Positions 1-5,212 of a DNA stretch of 8,796 bases are shown here, piece after piece. Made by a program: the position numbers and the translations under genes. The stretch comes from Bacteroidota bacterium (GTDB lineage Bacteria > Bacteroidota > Bacteroidia > Cytophagales > Cyclobacteriaceae), in contig QGUY01000168.1 of NCBI GenBank assembly GCA_003242315.1, forward strand, positions 1 to 8,796, in the 5' to 3' direction. The notes beneath the pieces were generated by a model. The model worked only from the letters and a program-made list of their open reading frames with translations, did no database searches and was not told the DNA's origin. The stretch's first letter is position 1, and each line of letters opens with the position of its first letter.

Positions 1-106
1 CATCAACGTCACTGCTATAACTTATTGTCTTTTCTTTTTTCTATTTTTTTTTTTATTATCTATTCCTTCTCATTTTTTTTTTTTTTTTCTCTTTTTTTTT
101 TTTTTT
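1..106. other. Low-complexity poly-T noise tail (read-end artefact)
   Basis: Bases 1-106 are almost entirely T with scattered C and A, quite unlike the balanced coding DNA that starts at 173. Read on the minus strand this is a poly-A run lying directly beyond a recognisable Illumina P7 adapter (107-172), which is what a sequencing read gives once it runs off the end of the library molecule. The first ~30 bases are more mixed but show no gene. I infer that none of this stretch is genomic. Any reading frame across it, on either strand, should be ignored. Confidence 0.88.
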
Positions 107-172
107 CCTCCCTGTTACTTCTTTCTTTTTCTAGTACTTTCTCTTGGGCTCGTATATGTGTATAAGAGACAT
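107..172 (-). other. Illumina Nextera read-2 / i7 / P7 adapter remnant
   Basis: On the plus strand 139-172 aligns without gaps to the 34-base Nextera read-2 adapter (begins GTCTCGTGGGCTCGG, ends in the transposase mosaic end AGATGTGTATAAGAGACAG): 29 of 34 bases agree and all five mismatches are G in the adapter against T here. On the minus strand the next eight bases (138-131) read AGTACTAG, one base from the Nextera i7 index N702 (CGTACTAG). The following 24 bases (130-107) keep every G of the P7 end (positions 6, 10, 13, 20 and 24) while most C and T have become A. The order adapter, index, P7, poly-A is that of a read-through molecule. Adapter sequences are recalled, not looked up. Confidence 0.93.
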
Positions 173-890
173 CCTTACGGACAATGATCGAATTCACCGC
201 CTTGATGCCTTCTATCCGCGCGTGAAGCTGAACTCGAAGCTCGTTCTCAAGTTTATGATCAACCGGGATTTTACCCAGGCCAATCGGTGGACGAAAGCAT
301 GCATTCTCTTCCAGATCGGAACGCAACGCATAGAGGATTTCAATCTCGATCTCATCGCACAGTTGTTCAATCCCGACAACCTGATCTGCGAGATCGCCGC
401 CTGGGCCTTGTACCAGATCAACCCGGACGAATACTTCCAGCATACGCCGCGGCTCGGGGCTGCCAAAAAGCGCGAACTTGATGAGCTCATCCTGCGTGGC
501 ACGCGGATGACGACGTTCGAAAAGGTTTTGTTCTACCAGCGCATCCCCGTCTTTGAAGACACGAACGGCATTACGCTGTCGTACCTCGCGGACATCAGCT
601 CCGAGATCAGACTTCCGAAAGGCGCGTCGCTAACGCTTGATACGACGAGAAACAATGATTTCCTCGTCATCGTATCGGGTTCGGTCAAATATTACGAACG
701 GGGAGAGGTGAAAGCGATCTTCCGCGAAGGCCAGTTTGTCGGTGAAATGTTATCGCAGCCATCATTCCTGAATACAAACTTGATTGTAGCGCAAACCGAT
801 CTGGTGGCACTTCGCTTCAACAAGGATCAGTTCTACGAAATACTCGCCGATAACGTCAGCCTGTCGGACAGGATTTTGGCGTACATTTAG
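173..890 (+). CDS. HEAT-repeat / cyclic-nucleotide-binding-domain-like membrane protein, C-terminal part
   Basis: This is the last 238 codons of a larger protein; the 5' part lies off the contig. The reading frame continues back into adapter sequence, so the apparent start at 144 (encoding MGSYMCIRD) is not real. The first ~100 residues are helical and HEAT-like (for example RDFTQANRWTKACILFQIG and AAWALYQINPDEYF). The last ~120 residues have the beta-roll pattern of a cyclic-nucleotide-binding domain (LPKGASLTL, FLVIVSGSVKYYERG, FREGQFVGEML). The phosphate-binding cassette is degenerate: after GEM there is no Arg-Ala pair, only SQPSFLNTN, so cAMP binding is doubtful. In Bacteroidota this tail commonly ends long proteins whose N-terminus is an MFS or ATP/ADP-translocase-like membrane domain; that is family knowledge, not visible here. 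Stop TAG at 888-890, six bases before the next start. Confidence 0.8.
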
Positions 891-896
891 GCCACG

Positions 897-1034
897 ATGG
901 GCATGAGCAGGCAAAAGAAAATCTTTCTCATCATCGCCGCCATCTTCCTGGCGTTACTGCTTTACGCGAGCTATGACATCGCCCGCCGGACGACCTTTCC
1001 CGGGCAAGGGAAGGAGTCGTCAGCTCCAAAATGA
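897..1034 (+). CDS. Small single-pass membrane protein, 45 aa, unknown function
   Basis: ATG at 897 opens a 45-codon frame ending TGA at 1032-1034. The protein begins MGMSRQKK, follows with a strongly hydrophobic helix (IFLIIAAIFLALLLYA, about residues 9-24), and ends in a short polar tail with two adjacent arginines and a Gly/Ser/Lys-rich C-terminus. Positive charges before the helix would favour an N-in topology. Its start lies six bases after the stop of the HEAT/cNMP gene, so the two are probably co-transcribed and perhaps translationally coupled; it could be an accessory subunit of that protein. I recognise no family. A second in-frame ATG at 903 is an alternative start. Below the usual gene-calling length, so the call rests on spacing, the clean transmembrane helix and the charge pattern. 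Confidence 0.6.
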   Translation: MGMSRQKKIFLIIAAIFLALLLYASYDIARRTTFPGQGKESSAPK

Positions 1035-1057
1035 TAGAAATTTCAATCAATCGGTTG

Positions 1058-1156
1058 CGGAATTGCGGTTTTTGTTTACTTTTACAGCAGATTAAAGCCA
1101 ACTATAGACATGACTATCCCCCTTAGTCGAGTACTTAGGGGGATTTTCATTTTTGG
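1058..1156 (+). repeat. Structured repeat unit 1 (candidate small RNA, ~65 nt)
   Basis: Copy 1 of a duplicated element. It opens with CGGAATTG(C)GG (1058-1068), has TACTTTTA at 1077-1084 (7 of 8 to TAnnTTTG counting free positions) with TTG at 1055-1057, giving a 19-base spacer, the usual Bacteroidota -33/-7 geometry. A 22-base block at 1089-1110 (starts AGATTAAAGCC, ends CTATAGACA) is identical in copy 2 and begins where a transcript from that box would start. It is followed by TGACTAT, a hairpin (1117-1143) and a T-rich tail to 1154. Inference: a transcript of about 65 bases with its own terminator. Alternatives are a dispersed palindromic repeat or a leader/attenuator. Not a family I recognise. 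Confidence 0.6.
1117..1154 (+). terminator. Hairpin with T-rich tail, copy 1
   Basis: 1117-1143 folds as TCCCCCT pairing with AGGGGGA, then a T-T mismatch (1124/1136), three more pairs (AGT with ACT) and a five-base loop. It is followed by TTTTCATTTTT. This is a plausible intrinsic terminator on the plus strand, though the T-run is interrupted by CA. It would end either the upstream gene pair or the proposed short transcript starting near 1089. Confidence 0.6.
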
Positions 1157-1234
1157 CACGCCATTGCCTTCACCCTTTCGCCCCGCCTAATAGCCACTTA
1201 ACCGCATATTCATCGCATGGTCGATTCGATGAAA

Positions 1235-1336
1235 CGGAATTGAGGCGTATTCTATACATTTGAAATAAGATTAAAGCCAACTATAGACAATGATTATCCC
1301 CCGTGATCCAGGATTTCGGGGGATTTTCATTTTAGG
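1235..1336 (+). repeat. Structured repeat unit 2 (candidate small RNA, ~65 nt)
   Basis: Copy 2 of the element at 1058-1156. It keeps CGGAATTG(A)GG (1235-1245), has TACATTTG at 1255-1262, an exact TAnnTTTG match, and the identical 22-base block at 1268-1289, again starting about six bases after the box. One extra A (1290) separates the block from TGATTAT. The hairpin (1297-1323) and the tail GGGGGATTTTCATTTT follow. No good -33 box at the right distance was found: the TTG at 1240-1242 is only 12 bases from the -7 box. Sequence between the two copies is not repeated, so this is duplication of a compact unit, not a long tandem duplication. Confidence 0.6.
1297..1333 (+). terminator. Hairpin with T-rich tail, copy 2
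   Basis: 1297-1323 pairs TCCCCCG with CGGGGGA, a T-T mismatch (1304/1316), then G-T, A-T, T-A and C-G pairs around a three-base loop (CAG), followed by TTTTCATTTT. Compared with copy 1 the stem changes at several positions but pairing and the internal T-T mismatch are kept. A terminator here would stop read-through from upstream before the symporter promoter at 1372. Confidence 0.6.
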
Positions 1337-1371
1337 ACTTTCCTGATCGCCCGCCCTTCTCATTCAATTCC

Positions 1372-1401
1372 TTGTCCCGTTGACCATCGCCCTTATTTTT
1401 G
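1372..1401 (+). promoter_or_regulatory. Bacteroidota-type promoter for the symporter-osmC-metZ operon
   Basis: TTG at 1372-1374, a spacer of exactly 19 bases, then TATTTTTG at 1394-1401, a full match to TAnnTTTG. Transcription would begin near 1407-1409. This box covers the TTG codon at 1399 that gives the longest frame, so translation must start downstream, most simply at the in-frame TTG 1426. Confidence 0.6.
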
Positions 1402-1425
1402 CAGGCACACTGTCAGCCTTGCCCC

Positions 1426-2841
1426 TTGTTACTTGCATCGGTCATAGTCTACCTGATACTCACGGTCGCGTTGGGCGTGTGGGCTTCGCGACGGATTTCG
1501 GGGTCGCGCGACTTCATGCTGGCGGGTCGAAGCCTTCCTCTTTTGCTTAGCACCTCAGCGCTCTTTGCCACTTGGTTTGGCTCTGAGACAGTATTCGGCG
1601 CTTCGTCGGAATTCCTGGACGGGGGGCTACTTGCCGTGATCGAAGATCCATTTGGCGCCGCCCTTTGCCTGTTTCTCTTTGGCGCCCTGTTTGCCCGAAG
1701 GCTTTATGCCATGAACCTGCTTACGCTGGGCGACTTCTTTCGGGCGCGATTCGGAATGCGGACTGAGTTGGTGGCGAGCGTGTTCATGGTGCCGTCTTAC
1801 TTTGGCTATGCGGGGGGTCAGCTTGTGGCGCTGGGACTCATCCTGAATATTATTACCGGGCTACCCCTATGGCAGGGCGTCGTCATCAGCGCTTCTGTGG
1901 TGACGCTGTATACCTGCGTAGGCGGTATGTGGGCCATATCGATAACAGACTTCGTCCAAACTATCGTTATCGTTGTGGGTCTTGTTGTGCTCGCGGTGGT
2001 CGTCAATGAGAAGGCGGGAGGTTTCTTCCATGTTATCGACAGCGCGCCCCCGGATACTTTTCGGTTTTATCCTGAGGTGACACCATCCGGCGTGGCAACC
2101 TACCTCGCCGCATGGTCGGTACTCGGCCTCGGTTCGATACCCTCTCAGGATGTCTTTCAGCGTGTAATGGCGTCCGGGTCAGCACGAGTGGCAGTAAGGT
2201 CGTGCTACTATTCAAGTCTTTTGTATCTGACCATCGCGATGCTCCCGCTGTTCATCAGCCTCTGCGCTCAGCAACTTTATCCGGAAGGAAACTCCACGGA
2301 CACACAGCTTGTTCTACCTGCCATGGTACTTGCTCACACAGCCCTTCCGGTACAGGTGCTCTTCTTTGGCGCATTGCTCAGCGCCGTGCTGAGCACGACG
2401 AGCTCCGCATTGCTTGCGCCTTCTGCAATCGTTTCCGAGAACATCGTGAAGCCCATTATGAAGGGAAAACTGTCGGACCGGGCGCTTCTGCGGTGGACAC
2501 GCACCGCCATCGTTGTGATCGGCGCGTCGTCCGCAGCGATGGCTTGTATGAAGTCCAACATCTACGAACTGGTCGCCGAATCCTCGATCATGAGCCTGGT
2601 GTCACTATTCGTTCCAATGGCTGCAGGCATGTATTGGAGGAAGGCAACGACGCTCGGAGCACTTCTCTCCATGGTTGCCGGCATTGTCGTCTGGGCCTGG
2701 TTTGAATGGAATCCCATAGGTGTACCGTCACTAATTCCCGGACTCGCAGCAAGCACGATCGCTATGCTGGTCGGGTCTGCCATCCCATATAAGAGAATCG
2801 CTAACTTTGCTGATGATGAAAATAGAATTACGAAGGCTTAA
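1426..2841 (+). CDS. Sodium:solute symporter family (SSS) permease
   Basis: A 471-residue polytopic inner-membrane transporter expected to couple uptake of an organic solute to a sodium gradient. About 12-13 hydrophobic helices are visible from LLLASVIVYLILTVALGVW at the N-terminus to the LIPGLAASTIAMLVGSAI helix near the end. Family-like features are the early SRDFMLAGRSLP segment after helix 1, the helix-2 region TSALFATWFGSET, and YTCVGGMWAISITDFVQ in the middle, typical of the SSS superfamily. Length is near the family's usual 470-550. Start choice: the longest frame begins at TTG 1399, but that codon lies inside a promoter box, so I take TTG 1426 (protein MLLASVIVYL). There is no Shine-Dalgarno site and no ATG option nearby. 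The substrate is not deducible; co-transcription with osmC and metZ hints at a sulfur- or amino-acid-related solute, as inference only. The 3' end overlaps osmC by 26 bases. Confidence 0.88.
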   Translation: MLLASVIVYLILTVALGVWASRRISGSRDFMLAGRSLPLLLSTSALFATWFGSETVFGASSEFLDGGLLAVIEDPFGAALCLFLFGALFARRLYAMNLLTLGDFFRARFGMRTELVASVFMVPSYFGYAGGQLVALGLILNIITGLPLWQGVVISASVVTLYTCVGGMWAISITDFVQTIVIVVGLVVLAVVVNEKAGGFFHVIDSAPPDTFRFYPEVTPSGVATYLAAWSVLGLGSIPSQDVFQRVMASGSARVAVRSCYYSSLLYLTIAMLPLFISLCAQQLYPEGNSTDTQLVLPAMVLAHTALPVQVLFFGALLSAVLSTTSSALLAPSAIVSENIVKPIMKGKLSDRALLRWTRTAIVVIGASSAAMACMKSNIYELVAESSIMSLVSLFVPMAAGMYWRKATTLGALLSMVAGIVVWAWFEWNPIGVPSLIPGLAASTIAMLVGSAIPYKRIANFADDENRITKA

Positions 2842-3235
2842 CGACGCCTTTCACCTCGAAGCCACCAATGAACAGGGCAACACCGTTCATATCGATGCAT
2901 CACCAGATATTGGAGGACAGCACCTGGGTATGCGCCCCATGCAGTTGCTTCTCTCTGCTCTTGGTGGATGCAGTACCATTGATGTGATCAACATCCTTCG
3001 AAAGCAACGGCAAAATCTTACTGACCTTCAGGTAGTGATAACGGGCGAGCGTGAAAAAGATGCTGTGCCAGCGCCCTTTGTAAAAGCACATCTCCATTTC
3101 AAGCTTTATGGCGACATTGATCACGATAAAGCTGATAAAGCCGTAAGTTTGGCGGTCGAAAAATATTGCTCGGTGGCCGAGACCATGTCAAAGACCACCA
3201 TCACCCATAGTTTTGAAATCATATCTGGAAGCTGA
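2816..3235 (+). CDS. OsmC/Ohr-family protein
   Basis: A 139-residue cytoplasmic protein of the OsmC/Ohr superfamily. The two signature cysteines are present: Cys52 in LLLSALGGCSTIDV and Cys118 in VEKYCSVAETM, each at the start of a helix as expected for the thiol peroxidase pair. Family members reduce organic hydroperoxides or related reactive species, but this subgroup (the YhfA-like kind, with GMRPMQLLLSALGGC) is poorly characterised and may not be a true Ohr. I chose ATG 2816 (MKIELRRLND); ATG 2813 directly before it is equally possible, and the TTG at 2807 is less likely. The gene begins inside the 3' end of the symporter (26-base overlap), pointing to translational coupling, and is followed after five bases by metZ. 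The operon suggests a role alongside sulfur assimilation, for example dealing with persulfide or peroxide by-products; this is inference. Confidence 0.88.
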   Translation: MKIELRRLNDAFHLEATNEQGNTVHIDASPDIGGQHLGMRPMQLLLSALGGCSTIDVINILRKQRQNLTDLQVVITGEREKDAVPAPFVKAHLHFKLYGDIDHDKADKAVSLAVEKYCSVAETMSKTTITHSFEIISGS

Positions 3236-3240
3236 GGTAC

Positions 3241-4425
3241 ATGAACGAATCACAGAAATTTGAAACCCGCGCAGTACGGGAAGGACGACAAAAAACTCCA
3301 TTTCGCGAACACTCAACCCCGGTGTTCCTGACCTCAAGCTTCGTATTTGATGATGCGGAACAGGCGAGGGCCATGTTCGCCGATGAGATTCCGGGAAACA
3401 TCTATTCGCGTTTCTCTAACCCGAACACCACGGAATTCATAGAAAAACTCTGTGCTATGGAGGGCACCGAGGATGGCGTGGCCACGGCATCCGGAATGGC
3501 TGCGATGTTTGCCAGCATGGCCGCATTGCTCAGTGCGGGCGATCACATCATTGCATCGCGCTCTCTCTTCGGATCGACGCATCAGATTTTGAACTCCATT
3601 TTTCCCCGGTTTGGCATCACGCACTCTTACGTCGATATCACTGCACCCATTGAACAATGGGAGGCAGCGATCCGGCCGGAAACCAAAATGCTGTTCCTGG
3701 AGACTCCGTCAAATCCGGCTTTAGACGTAGCTGATCTGGAGGCATTGGGAGCCCTCGCGCGCAAGCGGAATCTCATCCTTAATGTCGACAACTGCTTTGC
3801 AACGCCATATCTTCAAAACCCGGCGCGCTGGGGCGCGCACATCGTGACGCATTCTGCTACGAAGTTTATCGATGGACAGGGTAGAGTCATTGCCGGTGCG
3901 ATTCTGGGTACGCGCGAGCTGATAAAAGAGGTGAGGACGTTTACCCGGCATACAGGGCCTTCGTTATCGCCCTTCAATGCATGGGTACTCTCGAAAAGCC
4001 TGGAAACGCTTGCTGTCCGCATGGAACGCCATTGTCAGAATGCGCTGCAGCTCGCACGCGCTCTGGAAGGGATTTCTGGTGTTAAGTCAGTGAAGTACCC
4101 GCACTTACCGTCTCACCCGCAGTATGAATTGGCCAGGAAGCAGATGAAGCTCGGTGGAGGTATTGTCACGTTTGAAGTGGAGGGCGGTATTGAACGAGGC
4201 AGGAATTTTCTTAATTCACTCAAGATGTCGTCGCTGTCTGCAAATCTAGGCGACACGCGTACGATAGTCACCCATCCGGCTTCAACAACGCACTCTAAAC
4301 TTACCGATGAAGAGCGTGCGGCAGTTGGAATATGCCCGGGCACCATACGGGTTTCGGTAGGACTGGAAGACATCACCGACATCATCGGCGATATCAAGCA
4401 GGCCCTGGAAGTCTCCGCTAAGTAG
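3241..4425 (+). CDS. metZ: O-succinylhomoserine sulfhydrylase (PLP-dependent Cys/Met metabolism enzyme)
   Basis: A 394-residue cytoplasmic enzyme of the Cys/Met PLP family (fold type I), expected to make homocysteine directly from an acylated homoserine and sulfide. Visible features: the PLP-phosphate motif IYSRFSNP (Tyr55, Arg57), ASGMAA at 83-88, FLETPSNP at 152-159, the pyridine-binding aspartate Asp183 in NVDNCFATP, and the Schiff-base lysine Lys208 in HSATKFIDGQGR. That last motif, with FIDGQGR, is typical of MetZ and less so of MetB (cystathionine gamma-synthase) or MetC; the substrate could equally be O-acetylhomoserine, which sequence alone does not settle. The length is typical of the family. 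ATG 3241 follows the osmC stop by five bases with a weak GAGG just upstream, so the two are co-transcribed. Stop at 4423-4425, only four bases from the stop of the opposing rhodanese gene. Confidence 0.93.
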   Translation: MNESQKFETRAVREGRQKTPFREHSTPVFLTSSFVFDDAEQARAMFADEIPGNIYSRFSNPNTTEFIEKLCAMEGTEDGVATASGMAAMFASMAALLSAGDHIIASRSLFGSTHQILNSIFPRFGITHSYVDITAPIEQWEAAIRPETKMLFLETPSNPALDVADLEALGALARKRNLILNVDNCFATPYLQNPARWGAHIVTHSATKFIDGQGRVIAGAILGTRELIKEVRTFTRHTGPSLSPFNAWVLSKSLETLAVRMERHCQNALQLARALEGISGVKSVKYPHLPSHPQYELARKQMKLGGGIVTFEVEGGIERGRNFLNSLKMSSLSANLGDTRTIVTHPASTTHSKLTDEERAAVGICPGTIRVSVGLEDITDIIGDIKQALEVSAK

Positions 4426-4429
4426 CCGA

Positions 4430-4747
4430 TCAGTAAGTTTCCATGTCGGGATCGATTTCCCGAGCCCATTCCATTATGCCACCCTGGAGATTGTACAGGT
4501 TGTCAAACTTGTGGTTGTTCTCCAGCCACGCTATGGCGTCGGCACTGCGACGGCCTGTTCTGCAATACACGATTACCTGTTTGTCGCGGGAAATGCGATC
4601 GACATTGGAAGGTATACTCGCGAGGGGGATCAGTTCACCCTCAAGGTTGCAGATGTCGTACTCATACGGCTCACGGACATCAATCAGCTGGAAGTCGGCA
4701 CCTGAGTCTTTCAGTTCTTTGAGCTCTTCAACCGTTATTTCTTTCAT
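4430..4747 (-). CDS. Single-domain rhodanese-like sulfurtransferase
   Basis: A 105-residue stand-alone rhodanese domain, probably cytoplasmic as there is no signal peptide. It has the N-terminal QLIDVREPYEYD signature (residues 20-31), and the active-site loop CRTGRRS with the catalytic Cys62 after QVIVYC. A six-residue loop is of the sulfurtransferase type rather than the longer Cdc25-phosphatase type. Such GlpE/PspE-like proteins carry sulfane sulfur as a cysteine persulfide and pass it to cyanide, thioredoxin or other acceptors; the physiological acceptor here is unknown. It converges on metZ with four bases between stops and diverges from the RidA-like gene across a 78-base spacer. Position next to metZ and osmC fits a role in sulfide/persulfide balance, which is inference. 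ATG at 4745-4747 is the natural start (MKEITVEELK). Confidence 0.92.
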   Translation of the reverse strand: MKEITVEELKELKDSGADFQLIDVREPYEYDICNLEGELIPLASIPSNVDRISRDKQVIVYCRTGRRSADAIAWLENNHKFDNLYNLQGGIMEWAREIDPDMETY

Positions 4748-4825
4748 GCTATCGTCGGTTAAGGATTACAAAGATTTGTTATTCCCGCGACTTTTGAAAA
4801 TGGCGGAATCTACACCCTAAAACAT
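4748..4825. promoter_or_regulatory. Divergent promoter region between rhodanese and RidA-like genes
   Basis: This 78-base spacer must drive both divergent genes. On the minus strand AATCTTTG (4776 to 4769) and on the plus strand GACTTTTG (4789-4796) each resemble TAnnTTTG with one deviation at the first base, and each would give a leader of about 15-25 bases. I see no good -33 box for either, so the calls are weak. Confidence 0.35.
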
Positions 4826-5209
4826 ATGGCAACTCGAAAAAGTATCCCCAGCGGCGCGGTATGGGAGGATTTTGTTGGATATTCCCGCGCTGTGCAGGTC
4901 GGCAATCAGCTCGAGATTTCGGGTACGGTGGCGGCTGAGGAAGACCTTTCTGATCCTCCGGATCTGTATAAAGAGACACGCTCTGTGCTGAACAAACTGC
5001 AAAGGGTACTTGAAGGTGCTGGCTTTTCCCTGAGCGATGTCGTTCGCACACGCATGTTTGTTACAGACATCAGCCAATGGGAGGACGTCGGTCGCGCTCA
5101 TGGTGAATTCTTTCGCGACATCAAACCCGCAACTTCCATGGTGCAAGTGAAAGGTCTCATCGATCCGCGCTATCACGTGGAGATAGAAATTACTGCGATA
5201 CGCGGATAG
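4826..5209 (+). CDS. RidA/YjgF-family (Rid) protein without the catalytic arginine
   Basis: A 127-residue protein of the RidA/YER057c/UK114 family, which forms trimers with ligand clefts between subunits; the archetype RidA hydrolyses reactive enamines/imines from PLP enzymes. Family features: VGNQLEISGTVA (residues 25-36), the helix VLNKLQRVLEGAGFSLSDVV, TRMFVTDISQW, and the C-terminal VEIEITAI strand. The segment corresponding to E. coli PARSCVEV reads PATSMVQV (101-108), so the arginine that anchors the substrate carboxylate in active RidA (Arg105 there) is Thr103. By the published Rid subfamily scheme this places it among the Rid4-7 types, which lack that arginine and are not expected to be general imine deaminases. 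It diverges from the rhodanese gene and converges on lhgO with three bases between stops. Start ATG 4826 follows an A-rich stretch and matches the family length. Confidence 0.88.
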   Translation: MATRKSIPSGAVWEDFVGYSRAVQVGNQLEISGTVAAEEDLSDPPDLYKETRSVLNKLQRVLEGAGFSLSDVVRTRMFVTDISQWEDVGRAHGEFFRDIKPATSMVQVKGLIDPRYHVEIEITAIRG

Positions 5210-5212
5210 CGA

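Larger units (their letters stand above)
1035..1371. other. Gene-free region carrying two tandem structured elements
   Basis: No convincing protein frame lies between the 45-aa gene and the symporter promoter on either strand. The stretch contains two copies of a promoter-like box plus leader plus hairpin (listed separately), separated by about 80 unremarkable bases (1157-1234). The remainder (1337-1371) is pyrimidine-rich and shows nothing I can name. Confidence 0.7.

Noticed and set aside
1..130. Poly-T tract as a terminator or promoter
   Set aside because: It lies directly beyond an Illumina adapter in the order expected for read-through, so it is not genomic.
60..443. Minus-strand frame ending in a long Lys/Glu-rich tail
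   Set aside because: The Lys/Glu-rich end is the translation of the poly-A sequencing tail and adapter; the rest is the antisense of the HEAT/cNMP gene.
1089..1336. The two direct repeats as a minimal CRISPR array
   Set aside because: Only two units, a spacer region of more than 100 bases, promoter-like flanks, and no cas gene.
1347..1470. A second hydrophobic frame overlapping the symporter N-terminus (LTIALIFAGTLSALPLVTC), suggesting a frameshift
   Set aside because: The symporter frame already supplies a complete first helix, and the other frame turns polar (SLPDTHGRVGR) with no family match.
2112..2705. 197-codon plus-strand frame inside the symporter
   Set aside because: It is a +1 shadow of the symporter's helices, rich in Arg, His and Cys, with no recognisable domain.
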